Source: Tribonema minus
Taxonomy: Eukaryota > Sar > Xanthophyceae > Tribonematales > Tribonemataceae
Length of the DNA stretch: 64,000 nucleotides
Reading direction: 5' to 3'
NCBI GenBank assembly: GCA_017506865.1
Contig: JAFCMP010000057.1
Span: 868,001-932,000 of the forward strand
Shown here in pieces: positions 1 to 12,596 of the stretch. Position numbers and translations under genes: made by a program. Each line of letters begins with the position of its first letter. Positions within the stretch are counted from its first letter, which is position 1. Under the pieces are notes generated by a model, which made no database searches, was not told where the DNA came from, and saw only the letters and a list, made by a program, of their open reading frames with translations.

Positions 1-289
1 ACTGCAGTGCCCAGAGGTTGATTGCAGCAGGGCGGCAACACACAAACGGTGCGTATCTTCATCGATGTCTGTGCTCTATTTCCTGATCCACGCGCCCAGA
101 GTCAAACTCAACTCTGTTTGAGGCAGAGGCACGTCAACCTCAACCATTTGCATGCAGCAAGCGCAGCAGCGCTCACCCACACAGATCATTACTGCGATGA
201 TGTCGCCTGTCACCATCACTTGAACCCTAAGATGTGAACCCTTAGCGTGGAGTGTCAACATCAACAATGACACATGACGGGGCAGCGCT
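1..289. other. Intron of the TBC gene at the left edge
   Basis: Non-coding on present evidence. Bases 166-230 resemble the 3' end of the TBC exon and its donor at 283-345, in the same orientation, including the 12-base GCAGCGCTCACC and the block around ATGTCGCC. No further exon of the TBC gene is recognised before the edge. Confidence 0.5.
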
Positions 290-3200
290 CACCTGTGCGC
301 AGGAACACCGTAATGTCGCCGGTGACCATCCACCAGTCAAACAGCCGCGCGTGCAGCTCGTACGGCAGCGGCAGGTGTGTCAGCATGGAGGAGAACCAGC
401 CGAAGAAGACGCCCTCGAGATCCACGCCGTGCTTCTGGAAGTGCGCTGACAGCGCGGGCAGCTGGTCGGCGATGAGCCGCTGCAGCACGCCTCCGAGGAC
501 ATTAATGCCCTGTGTCTCCATCTCATATACCTGAAGGACCGAGGGACAGAAAATGGCAATGTGTCACTCACTCTGTCCTCGCATGCGCACTCGTCACCGA
601 CCGGTAGGGTATGTGAAGCAAATTGAATGCTGCAAAGCTGCGTAGCATCAAGTTGTGCCGTAGCATGCGTGATGCGTGTGCTTAGTGCTTGCACTGATGC
701 TGTGCAGACCGGCGCGCATGCGTCAGGAGACGACAAGTGTCAGTGGGTGAGCGTGCGCGCGTTCATGTGTGCACGAATGACAGAACAATAGACACACTTT
801 AAGTCGGAGATGAAAGCCGCATGTTGTGATGTGTCATCATCAACATTTCATCATGCTCATGTGAACGACACATGTTTGTGGCCACATTGTCTCACCTCAT
901 CAAGCCGGTATGCCGTGAAAAAGTTTAGTGTACAGGTTTGAAGACGGCGCGCCCCATCTTGGGTGGAGCGCTGCTGTTGCCATCCCCCGGAACCCCCGCC
1001 CACAGGTTGGGCTTGTCTTGGGTCTGCTGCTCCTCCACTGCGAGCAATTCATGACAGTGGTCGATGATGCAGGTCAGCTGGTCGTGCTCGTGAAGCTAGT
1101 ATGCAGTGGCACTTGCAGTGAGAGCTGAAGTTAATTACCCCAACCCTATTCCTAACCCTTACCCTTCATCCTGACATACCACTGAGCGATGTTGTGATAG
1201 GCCCGCTGCACCTCCGCCTGTCACTTTGTACAGTCCGCTCACGTACTTATGCATGCATGGTGTAAAGTGCATCTCGTAGCCGACCCAACAGAAACAGTTT
1301 ACCTGCAAGAGAGGGTGGGGGTCAGCAGCACTCAGGCTGTGTTGCTTGAATTGCGATGCCCCCCGTCCGCACCTGACAAGGAAGCCAAAATGTATACACG
1401 CAAGTCCTCTCGAAAGAGCTCAACGCAGGTGCCAAGTACATACTTCATGCACTGAGTACTGACGGCAAAAACCAACTTCAACAGCAATGACTCACATGCG
1501 CCCGGCGCGTGCTCGCAGTAGACGCGCATCAGCAGCGCGGCGATCCTGTCCTGTCCCTGGTAGGAGGGCACGGGGAGCGCGACGCCGGCGCTGGCGCAGA
1601 GAACGTTCTCGAGGCACGCGCGGCGCACGTCGACGGGTACGCCAAGGCGGTCCCATGCCGCATTCGACTGCAATGTGGGCACAAGAGACGATGGTGAGCA
1701 CTTGTCAAAGTGCGCTCTTGATGTAGTGCGGGAGTCGTGACAGCCCCTCAGGACTGCTGTAAGGTTAAAGTTCAAGTATAAAACGTCAGTGTGAACGGCA
1801 CGCTGCTAATGAAGGGAGGTCAACTTGTGAAGAACCGCGCGCGCTTGAACGCACTTTTATACCCTGCAGTATGCACAACCGCCGTGAATCAGGCCATGCC
1901 AAATTCCCAAGCGCACTGCATACGAAACAGTACATGGTGTGGCGGCCTGCAGAATGTACAGCGTCTGGGACGCACATGGAGGCGACGTTCACCTGAACCG
2001 TTACCACTGCAGTCAGCGCGTATTCGTGCCATGAAATGAAGCATTGAGCTACATAGTAGGGGCAGTACCTGACCCACAAAGTGAAGATGTGACAAAGCAG
2101 CAGTGCTCACCTCATCAAGGCGCCGCTGCACCGCCGCAGCCGCGCCCGCGTGCGTCCCAAACGCCCGCGGGACGTCTGTCTTCACTTGCTTGCCGTCCAC
2201 AGTCGAAGCGCCCCTCTCGACAAGGCACTCGAACTCGTGGCGGCCCACCCCGCTGCCGTCGCCGCCGCCGCAGATCTGCTGCAGCGCGGCGGCGGCGGCG
2301 TGGCGCGCGCAGGAGGCGACGGGCTGCTCCTGGCGCTGAGCCGCTGACACGGCGGCGCGCTGCGCATCCGCCGTGAGCTGCGCATGCAGCGGCGCGCGCG
2401 CGCCGCCGGGGATGCCGCCGTAGACGGCCGCCTCCAGCAGCAGCGGGAGCGCGTGCGGCGCCAGCGCAGCGTGCCACTGCGTGCACACGGCCGCCGCCGC
2501 CGCAGTCGCGCGCGTGTCGCTGAGGAAGGAGAGCGCTAGGATCAGCGGCGGCGCGGGCTTGCGCAGCGGCTTGGTCAGCAGCGCGCGCTGCAGGCGCGCG
2601 GCGCGCTGTGCTGCCTGGTCTCGCACCTCGGCAGCAGCGCTCACTGATGCCACCGGCGCCAGAGCTGGCGCTTGGACGGCCAGCGCTGGAGTCGCCGACG
2701 CCGCCGCCGCTGCCGTCGCCGGCTGCGCAGCGTCATTCAGACGCGCGAACTGCCGCCGCGGGCTGCCCACGGACGCAACGGCGCGCGGCGCACGCCGAGA
2801 GCGCGGCCGCGTGCTGCAGCCCGCGGCACTGGCGGCAGCAGGTGCTGACGATCGTGGCGGAGAGTAGGTGATCCTGGCCTCGCTGCTCGATGTCTCGATA
2901 GTGTCCGCCAGGTCCAGGTCGTCGTCCTCCGTGTCGACGTAGAAGCAGCAGCCGCACAGCAAGCGGGCCCCGGCATCGAAGATGCTGGTGAAGTCCCAAG
3001 CGCCGCGGCCGCCGCCGCCGGCGCGGCGCTCGCAACGGTGCGCAGGCGCGGCCGCGGCGGACTCCTGCTCAGGCGCTGCGTGCTGCGCCTCCTGCTGCTG
3101 CTGGAGGGCCGCTGCTGCCGTCGCTGCCGCTGCTGATGTTGTCGCGGTGCTGGCATCGCTGCCGCTGCTGCTGCTGCCGGTGCTGCCGTCGCGGCGACGG

Positions 3201-6142
3201 AGGGCCCCCCTCAGAAGTGGTGGCTCAGACGGCCTGCAGCGGTCCTCATACTTGCTGGCAATCGCAAGTACGGAGCCCCCTGCGCGCCGCCGGCCAGTGC
3301 TGATGGGCGCTGCCGCTGACATATCCCCTTGCGACGACGCTGCCGCCAAGTATGCGGACAGCGCGCCGCTGGTGCTGCCGCCCGCGCTGCCGCTGCCGCT
3401 GCCGCTGCTGCCGATGAGCTTGCCGGCGGGACCGCACTCAAACGCTCTAATGCGCGCTGACACCACGCCGCCGGAGAGAGGCCGCCTGGCAGCGCTGCTC
3501 AGCACGCCGCTGTGCCGCGCAGCCGGCTTGGTGAAGCGCGCGATGCCGCTGCCGCCGCTGCTGCTGCTGATGCTGCTACTGCTGCTGCTGCTGGAGCCGC
3601 TGGTGGTGCCGCCGTTCTGAGCAGTGGTCGCGAGTGCGGAGGCAAGCCGGCGCTGCTGCTGGTAGTGCGCCCATGCAGCAGTGCTCCGCGCGGAGGGGGG
3701 GAGCGCGGCGGACTGCACGCACTGTGAGCAAATGGGAATAGAAGTACGCGCCGGTCAGACACGTGTGCCGTTGAAGTTTGCACTGAGTGCAAGTTGTGCG
3801 CCAAACGCATCTTCTTAAGCTTCTTGGCAGTATGCTGGTCAAGTTGCAGCAGGCGGGGGGGGTATTGCTTGTATTTCAGTGCCCTCTCAGCGCCCACCAA
3901 ATGTCCACTAAACACATCATTGGTTGGTACGCACTGCGAACGCTCAGGCGCACACGGGCACTGGTGCCGTGTGCCGCAAGCCTGAGCGATGCAATGATAT
4001 ACAACTTCAAGGTGCTCTGTCAACTGCAGAGCACGTACAAATGATACTCACATTGCTGGACATTTTGCACGTTTTTGTACTCCCTTTTTGCGCACACAAA
4101 TTGCCGCCAACGCAGGTAGAAAGTGAGAGCGCAACTCCTTGATAACTGCACCTTACGCTACTGTTGAAGCAAAAAGAAAGTGTCCGTATGCAGATGGAGA
4201 GCAGGGATGCATTCCCAACACCCATGCGTGTCACCACAAACAACAATTCACAATGACGCCCAACAGAAACTATGGAAGCGTACCTGTGTGTGGCAAGTCT
4301 ACAACACACATGCGCTCTCATTGCAATCACCTGAACACCAACGGCAGTCTCGACGATCATCCTGGCGGCGGCAGCAGCGGCGGTGGCAGCGGCGGCAGGC
4401 TCACTGCCGCCGAAAGGGGCGGCAAAGGCGCCGACGTCGTCGACGGCTACGACGGCAGTCGAAGCGGCAGATGTGATGAGCTGCGCGACGCCGGCAGAAG
4501 AGGCGGTAGCGGGGGGCGCGAACGCGCGGCTGTTCGTGAGGGGCTCGGCGGCGAGCGTCACAGTTGAAGTTGATGGAACGCCGGAGTCCATGACGGCGCC
4601 GTTGCTGCTGGCAGGGGCGGCGGCGGCAGTCTCGTCGGCGCGAGCGACGGCGGTGGCAGTGCTCAGCTCGTCCTCGGTGGCGGCGGCGATGGTGAGCACG
4701 GCGGCACCATCGACAAGCGCCGCGGCGGCAGCGGTGGCGGCGGCAGCGGCGGTGGCGGCGGCGGCGGCGGTGTCGTCTTGGAACGCAGGCGCCTCAGCGC
4801 TGGGCTCGTTGACGATGACCGCCGCAGGCACAGCAGTGGCGGATGTGATAGCGCGGGCGGCGGCGGCGACGGGCGCGCTGTCGACGGCCGTGGCGACGGT
4901 GACGGCGGCGGCTTTACAGGTGGGGAGAGCGTCGGCGCAGACGGTCGTGGCGGTGCTGCTGGCGAGCTCGCTGACCGTTGCTGCGCCGACGATGGCTGGT
5001 GCGGAGGTGGCGGCAAGGACGGCGAGGCAGCGCTCCTGCTCGGCAGCAGTGCTGAGCGCTGGCGCGGCGACGCAGGGCTGCTCGTCGCACTGTGCTGCCG
5101 CGGCCTTCTCCTGCTGCGCGGCCGGGCTCGACGTGGCAGTGCGCAGCTCGCACTACTGGGCAGCCGGCGCTGCCACGGCGACGTCGCACACGTGCAGCTC
5201 CTTCCCGCATGCGGTGTTGGTGGATCGCTTCTTCTTGGAGAAGAGGCGCTCGAAAAAGTCGGTGACTGGATTGCCTTGCGGCATTGTCCAGTCGGTCGTG
5301 GCACAAGTGCCTGCACAAGCGCGCGCGACAGTAACAGCAGCGCCAATGAATGAGTAAAGAGGAAGGTGGCGCCAAGGCACTCAACACATCATACATCAGG
5401 GGCGTTCCATATAGTGGGAAAAATATAGGTCTGCATGTAGGTGCACATTTCTCATGCATGCTCTGAGCCCATTGGCAACAGGATGAATTCAATTTGCGAA
5501 GGCCTCTGGTGTCTGGATACTCATGCAGGCATGCTACATTGCTGGCATGGCCCTTGAAACTTACTGGATGTAGACGATAGGATGAAAGCGAACCTCCCAG
5601 GCTGCAGATCAGTTACACAGGCATGGACATTCAGGCCGAAAATGAGGCCAACAGGCAGCCTGGTTGCTCGGCGAAGATCGCAAAATGCGGCCTACACTAG
5701 ACAGATCGCAGGCCATGCAGAGGCTTGCGCAGCTCTAGGCTAATCATGCCTGACTTGAGGGCACGATAGAGCCTATCCGTTACTCAAAGCGGCGCAGCAA
5801 TCGCGTGCGACAAGCACGTACCTCAAATGTGTGTAGGGTCTCTCTGTCCAGAACTGCGATCGTGTCCTGCAGGCAGGCGCAGGGGCACACAGGCAGCAGA
5901 GCGGCGGGAATGAGCGATAAGATGGCATCTCGAAGCAGCTCACAGCACGGCATCACTCGCGAAGCGTCGGCAAAGCGGCGCTCATAGCATGGGGCCTTGT
6001 GTGTGTGACTGAGAAGCCATGACACACACGGCGGTGTTCAACTTGCGCGCGCCTGCCAAGCTGAGCCCAGCTGGTGCTTACCTCGCGGTTTCTGGTGTGA
6101 GTGATCGGCGAGAGGCAGAGCCTCGCCCTGATCAGCGCTCAT
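290..6142 (-). CDS. F-box and TBC (Rab-GAP) domain protein, 3' end off the window
   Basis: Likely a GTPase-activating protein for Rab GTPases acting on membrane traffic. Supported exons on the minus strand are 5152-4331, 3721-2111, 1667-1496 and 527-290. Exon 3721-2111 has an F-box-like stretch (LALSFLSD...AAVCTQW), then the TBC opening VYGGIPGGARAPLH and the arginine-finger motif KTDVPRAF. Exon 1667-1496 carries the glutamine finger in SYQGQDRIAALL. Exon 527-290 has the C-terminal half (LPALSAHFQKHG, LPLPYELHARLFDWW) and ends at a GTGAGC donor. The N-terminal 270 residues are Ala-rich. A phase-consistent 5' end is 6142-6082 (start MSADQGEAL) joined to 5853-5822, but this is weak. Exons between 1496 and 527 are uncertain; 1228-1191 and 1107-933 are candidates. 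The TBC call is strong, the exact gene model is not. The F-box/TBC pairing is unusual. Confidence 0.78.
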
Positions 6143-9100
6143 CGCGGGAGTTTCAACGTTCGTCGTGGCTGCACCGGTCGCAATATCACGGCTCAAAAAA
6201 GATGGTCTTCTCGCCGCGAATGAATGCGGAACGAGCAACGACTTTTTTTATGTGTGAGACCAGCGCGCGTCTCTTCATCAGCGAGGGCAGCCGATGGCAT
6301 GCCATGGACAAGCCGCTGCCCGGCGGCTGTCGATGCGCACATGCAGTGGCCGGCGCCATTCTGTGCCCGCTGCGTCGCGCTTGAGGTAGCCCACACCACT
6401 CTGCCCTCCTACATTCTGAAAGCGAAGGTTGAAATTGCCGCGTATGCACCACGCGCACGACGACGTTGCAGCGCAGTTGTTTTGCTGCGAAAGAGGTCAG
6501 GCTACGACGCGATGTCAGGTCGGCTGGTCAACGATCTTGACGTGTATCACCCCCCGCGTCAACGCATCGCGGTCAGTTTGAGAGAGCTATAGCGCGGTTG
6601 CGCAGGCTTCGCATGCGATGGCGGACATTAAGCTACCATTGCCGGGCGTGAGGCGCTGATGTGTGCAGAGGCGTTCTCCAGATGTGTCTGCTGTCGTCGT
6701 CGTCGGTTGAAGTTGATTTCCGGCCGCCAACAAATGTGCACAGACCAACCGCGGGTTGACCTGTACGAGCCGTCAAGCAATGCTGCGTTGACGTTGACGC
6801 GGTGGTACACTGGTGAGCCCTGCACGTCGCTCATGGCGCGAGGGTGCAGACTGGGGAGTAACTTCACTTCCGTTCAAAACAAAAAAACAGATGGACGAGA
6901 GAGGCGGCACGGCACCGTGACACCAGCGGCGGGACGAGGAGAAGCGTTCGCTGAGCGAGGTTGATAGCGCGGACGGCGAGCTTCCGGAGTGAGAGGGTGT
7001 GTTATACGAACAGCACCGATGGAGCTCGGTGGGGGACAAAAGGGGCAACAGCGTGAGGCGCGTAGCAGGCGCGCTGGGGGCGGGCAGGCTCACTTTCCAG
7101 GTGCCGTCGTGACATGCGAGTTAAGCAATGTATCGAATGTGCAGAGGCAGGACAAGAGGATGAGATGAAGCTTCACGCCTTGTTGCATGTCAGGCATTGC
7201 CTGCAGCTTCAGCACTGTAGTATTCGTGGAATTATTGTCATCGCCATCTGGTCTGGTCCAGCAGCCTCCAACGCGCGCGAGGCTCCCGTGCATGTATTTA
7301 TGGAATGCAACTAGCAGCCTGATGGACCTGGTTTCACATTGGTCATACATGCAAACACGACCAGACCATGCAGTTACACAGGAAGCACAGGACTGTGAGG
7401 CACCAATCCTGTACAACACACCGGGGTGGAGCGTGACCGGTCTGCATGCGGCGCACAGCAACATACCGCAACGCACCTCGTTTGGTGTTGACATGACATG
7501 TGCACACTAATCCCTGTCATGTGGCAGCACCAGGCAATTTTGGGCAGGTTACGCGCTGCAGCTGCATCGCTCAGGCGAGCGGCGCCGTGGCTTCTGCCAC
7601 GCAAGCGGAGGGTTTGACAACTGGCAGAAAACAGTCACAGTGAAGATGTCGACGTTCCGTCAAGCAGGCATTGCCTTTCGCCATGCTCTTGGTCGACAGC
7701 ATGCCGACGCGGTGTATGCGCGAGCCTTGACCGCTTCTGTTCCTGAAGGAGGCTCTGCTGCGCGCACATCACAAGCCGTTGTGCTTGAGGCCGTCAGTCT
7801 CAGCAGCATAACTCCCCTGGCATTGGTCTGGCAGACTGCGTGGCACCTTACTATCATGATGTGCGTCAACACCACCGCATGCGTACTGCAATGCGTCAAA
7901 ACTGGACAGTGGCACAGGCGTCGTCGCTGCACCGACAGCAGCGCAGAAGACACGAAACTCTCAGGTCCCGCCTTGCCTCTGACACTGGCGTCACCGGAAT
8001 ACTGCACTACAGCGCAGCACGACGAGCACTGTTGCTGTTACGAACTGACACTGGCTGGGGCATTCAGGCACGCATCAGTTGCAACAAAGCAGTTGCTGAA
8101 TTGGTGACTGCCAATTGTGGTGGCGATGCGTACGCGCATGCCTGCTGAAAAATCGGCAGCATGCACGGTGTGATGCAACAGTGCGCTGCATCGCTGGATG
8201 GTGCACCCATTTGCTTTCTGACAGCCGGCGCACATGATGCACATTGGTGAGCAGCTGGGGCACTGAGAGCAGGGTGCGCTGATGGCGCAACTAAATGCAG
8301 TAGGCTTTGACCCAAATGCATTGCCATTGATAGCTTGAATATAGTTTGGCGCAAGGTGGCATAATCTCTCCAATGCGCTTTTCCCGCGCTTTACGTCTGT
8401 CCTTGTCGGCATCCTGCAGCACCTTCAAACTGCATACTGTATTGCTGGCGCAATCAAATCACATACTTCGAAGTACAACGCTTTGGATGTGAATTCCTGC
8501 ACATGATGCAGCAGCGCTGGCGTTTGTGTTGCACTTTGATGAAAACTGCACGCTTCTGAGGCCGTGACACATGTATGATGTGCGTGTGGCATACTGCAAG
8601 AAATGCAAAATTACAGCATTACAATTGCAGCGCAGATAGCGACCGCTTGCAGCACCAGCAGTATGTTGCATCCTTTGCATGCAGGAAAATGGTCTTGTCA
8701 TTGTGGTCATTAGTGTCAGGTCCGTTGTGCGGTGAATGGCCATTGAGCCCTTTTGTTCCTTAGTGTCAGGTGTGTGAAAAGTCTTCATGCTGGGTCTAAT
8801 GAGTCCCAAGCCGCGTAGTTTTGAATGCTGTCAAGTACTTCAAAGTATGATTCAACAATTGCCATTGCTTCGAAAACTCTTCTTATTGCAAGTTGGTAGA
8901 CAAAGTGCTCAAGCAACGTTGTATTATCAAACGCACATGCGTGCGGCGCTGCGGTCCTGTCACAGCGCACAAAGTCACAGTCAACTGTGCTACGCAGCGT
9001 GAGCAGCTGTGTTGACCTCCGCTTGCGTCTTGTGAAAGCACCTGTAACCAACTGCACAGCAATTGTACGGGCATCATGTGCCGCAGTGTGCGGCGTCCAT

Positions 9101-9951
9101 CTGTGACTGGGGCGCTCACTCGCCACCTGACTCAGCAGCGATACCATCGTACCCTAGCTGTCTCTGACCTACTCACGCATGGCTCAGCTATTGAGTTTCT
9201 GCCTATCATCTCGTGCTCTGCTCTAGTCGGGCTGCCTGCTTTACCTCTAGCATGGCAGTGAGCTGCCCCCCCTCTCAGGTCATCGCAAAGCGACATGCGA
9301 ACCGCAAGTTTGCTCACACAGGCTCACCTACATAGACGTAGCCTAATGCTCAAGCGTACTTGAAGTATGTGTCAAGGGCCTCAAGGCAAGCGGCGCACCA
9401 GGTGCAACACCTTCACAATGAGGCGACAGGGGACCGTGCAGAGGCACACATCAATGTACTTCTGAAGTATGTCAGTGATGATGTGAAGCATTTCTCTTGT
9501 TCGCCACAACGCTACGCCACTGTGTGCCCAAAAAGAGGCCACAAGCGTGATCAGACAGGTTGGCTGACAATGCCATGTTTCAGGCCTCATTTACACGGTT
9601 TTTCTACACGCGAACGCTGGCCCACGAGCCAGAGCTCACAATGATGGCTACAGCAGCCTGAGTTTAGCCTCCGTTCACATCGAGCAGAGTATTGGAGCGC
9701 CAATGCCTGCGCCTAAAGAGCTGTACATTATGCCCATGTCGCGCAAGATTGCCATTCATAATCAGGGCTGCAGGTAGCCATGTGCCCCACTCCTGCTCGG
9801 GCTCCCACGCTCGCCGACCCAGCACAGCGTCAACCGCGCTGCACTGCTGGGACCCCACGCTGCGCAAAAGCAGCAACTCTTGAAGCCGCGGCGTGCGCTG
9901 CCGCTTACTCAACCGCCACCTTCACTAGCAGTCATGGCGTGCGGTATGATG
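6143..9951. other. Gene-poor stretch
   Basis: I find no exon with family resemblance here. GC content is lower than in the exons and stop codons are frequent. The stretch holds the presumed 5' region of the TBC gene and one modest open frame (7646-8107, listed separately). Short repeats built on TGAAGTATG occur at 9361-9480. Genes with very small exons could be missed. Confidence 0.4.
7646..8107 (+). CDS. Unrecognised open frame, possibly not a gene
   Basis: An uninterrupted 153-codon frame from ATG at 7646. The first 45 residues (MSTFRQAGIAFRHALGRQHA...) are Arg/Ala/Ser-rich without acidic residues at the very start, as in a mitochondrial presequence. The rest has no domain I recognise and contains Cys- and His-rich stretches typical of chance translation. 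No neighbouring exon continues it convincingly. It could be a first exon read through into an intron. Listed only because it is the best candidate in a gene-poor region. Confidence 0.2.
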   Translation: MSTFRQAGIAFRHALGRQHADAVYARALTASVPEGGSAARTSQAVVLEAVSLSSITPLALVWQTAWHLTIMMCVNTTACVLQCVKTGQWHRRRRCTDSSAEDTKLSGPALPLTLASPEYCTTAQHDEHCCCYELTLAGAFRHASVATKQLLNW

Positions 9952-12596
9952 TCAGTCGCGCCGCCGCCGCCGCCGGCCGTCGTCGACGCTGCGCACGAGG
10001 CGGTCCAGCTGGTCCTCGTACGCGCGCATGCGCGCCACCGCCGGGTGCGGCTGCGTGCGCTGCATGAGCACTGACGCCACAGGGGGGGGGTCCCGGGCGG
10101 GGGCGCGCGGCGCGTCCACGTGCACCCTGAGGTCTCGCACTTCAAGTTGAAGTCGCCGCAGCGCCTTGCCCTGCGCGAGCAGCTCGTCCAGCAGCGTCTC
10201 TACGAGCTGCAGGTCGATGGCAGGGGCGGCGGAGGTGGCGCTGCCGCTGCTGCCGCTGCTGCCGCTTGCGGTTTGTGCGGCGGACGGCGCTGGGGACGCC
10301 TGCGGGGAGCGTCGCGCGCAGCTTTCGTCAGCAGCAGACGGCACGCATTGTGATGTGCGGCGTCGATGAAGGTGATGCTCCTGCTGTTTGCGGCAGCAGC
10401 AGGGCGAGACCTTCCACGACTGGAGTGGAGGACGACGGGCTTGTGGGGTTAAATAAGCAGCTGCAGATAGCGGTACGTAGGTAATGGAATTAGTTGCCTT
10501 GCTGTGCCGCTGTGTTGCGAGCATTTGAAGACGTATCACAAGAGAGTGGGGGGAAGTGGGAGGAGCAGATGAGGCAACTTGACGTTTGCAATGATTCAGT
10601 GAAGTATGGCCTGCAACAGAAAGTCACTGCCAGAGATGGCTGACACTTTCAGCTTTAGAGATACTTGAAACCGCAGCGTAATCTTGCTGAGCCGGTATAT
10701 ATAGCCTGGTGCAAGAGAACAAGTGTGAGTGTTCCTGCAAGGCCGCTTTGCTGTAAACAGACTTGAACCCAATTCATCACGAAGCGCTAGCAAGCAGTGC
10801 TTGAGAAACTATTAACAGCTTCACTGACTGGTAATGACGTGAGGTGCACGCTTTATGACAACGCCTCATGAGACCTCGCTCGTGCCTTCCAGTTTGTTGA
10901 GCAATGCACTCCACACTAGCGCACTCCAGTGTGCTGAGCGCTGCCTTCAACGCACCTGACCCTAACCCTAAACCTCTCACCTGGGGCGCCACAGGCGTCA
11001 ACTCACGCGGCGACACATCCACGGACGAGGCCATCGCCGTGTAAGGCTCCAGGTACGCGGTGAAGTGAGGCAGTGGGGGGTATGCTGCACGCGCAAGACA
11101 TACACCAGATGCAATGTCGAAGTGTGAACGTTAAGGTGCCCGAGCAACGGAGTTTGTGTGCGCTTGACTGTGCAGCTGCCGCGCATTCCAGAGCCAGCTA
11201 CTTCAAGTTGCTCGTCTCAGACGCTCATTGAAGAGGCAACAGGAGGCGTCCGTCAGGCTCAGTTGCGCACGCGCGCGCGATGACTATCGCATGATGGCTA
11301 GCGCAGCACCAGCTCTGTTGACAAGTAGCTGGACCTATTGCAAGCACATGTGATGTCACACGGAGTATAGCAAAAAGGGCGGCAGCACCAGCCCCTGCCA
11401 CCACAGCCGGAGAAGTTCAAACCGTTGCCCTGCTGACAGCTGCACGCCTGTCTTCACCGACAACCAACCCGCTGCCTGGCTAAATGCACACATCATGGTC
11501 GGCAGCATTGAAAGAGAGGCTTCAACAGACTGAGTGTCGCCGGGCCCAACTGGCTTACCAACAGTGGCAGCCGCCACCAGCCTCCTCAACAAACAGATAA
11601 ATTTCCTGCCCCAGCTGCCGCAGTAAGCGGGTCTGAAGTAGCCATCACTTTGGGTCGCAATTTTCTCAGGGCGGCATGGGCAGGACCCTCTGTTGGTTTG
11701 CCATCCGTTCACTCCTCGTTGCAGCTTCACCGCCAACGAGACACTCCAGCTGTGCACCCCAAGCACTGCAGCAGCACCTCACAAAATACCTGAAGTATCG
11801 GTGTTAATCTGTGTATCTGGTCTGCTGCTGTACTATCGGGGGATGATGGCATTTGTGTCACATCCGGTTGGATCACCGGTGGCGAGCTTGGTGTCAGTAA
11901 ACTGCCGGTCCACTTTACGCCTGCAATTTGCAGCGTGTTGCGACTTCATCATATCTGTATACCATGACAGGACAGATTGCCAAGAAACGTAGCAAAGGTA
12001 TTGTCACTGCAAATTGCACTTCATCTCAATGTTGAACTGACAGGTTGGAGAAGCCTGCAACACTTGTGGTGACGATCATACTTCTTGAAGCATATCCCTC
12101 TGAGCATTTGGCGGACGACATTGGTTCTCGTTGTTCAATCTGCATCTCAAGGATGCATTCACAGCCTGCCACACATTCACCCAGCACATACTCTTTGGCA
12201 TCCAAATTTGTATGTCTATGCAGTCGCGTGCTGCAGAGTTGGCGCCACTAGTGGTGATGTTCAGACACCTTGAACAGCAGTCTAGCATGTCTGCTAACAA
12301 CTGCATCAATGCGCTGTGTCTCACCGACATCACCTTCGAGCGTGATGCTGGCCAACAACTGCCCCAGCAAGCTCTGCCTACCTTTCGCTGTTTTCCAGCA
12401 CATAATGTCTGGACTCTGAGCCTTGCACTCTCGACAGTGTGTGCTCACCTATTTGATGCCCCGAGCCGGCAAACTGAGGCTTGGCTTTGTGTGCCTTTTC
12501 CCACGTGTCGTGCGCCGCCCTCCACTCTGCGTTCGCCGCACTTTCCAGCCTGCTGCGCCTTCGCTCATCCTCCATAAGCGCCTGCTTCGCCCTCAC
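9952..12596 (-). CDS. Coiled-coil protein of unknown function (partial model)
   Basis: Three minus-strand exons look coding. Exon 12596-12449 encodes a charged helix (ALMEDERRRSRLESAANAEW, then HDTWEKAHKAKPQ) and ends at GTGAGC in phase 1. Exon 11084-11007 fits that phase and reads YPPLPHFTAYLEPYTAM, ending at GTGAGT. Exon 10299-9952 is the last: a Ser/Ala linker, then heptad-like LQLVETLLDELLAQGKALRR and MRAYEDQLDRLVRSVDD, a basic tail and a stop. The join from 11007 to 10299 is out of phase, so a small exon is missing or the acceptor differs. The 5' end is not found. An open frame at 11766-11356 may or may not belong. I do not recognise the family; the helices suggest a cytoskeletal or centrosomal scaffold, which is only a guess. 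Confidence 0.45.

Noticed and set aside
2982-3620. Plus-strand Leu/Pro/Arg-rich open frame
   Set aside because: Opposite strand of the F-box/TBC exon; no family motif and driven by CTG/CCG repeats.
4383-5357. Long plus-strand Ala/Val-rich open frame
   Set aside because: Antisense shadow of the Ala-rich TBC exon; GC-rich GCN codon runs leave several frames open.
11356-11766. Minus-strand 136-codon frame with some hydrophobic stretches
   Set aside because: No splice borders or family likeness; could be an exon of the coiled-coil gene but not supportable.
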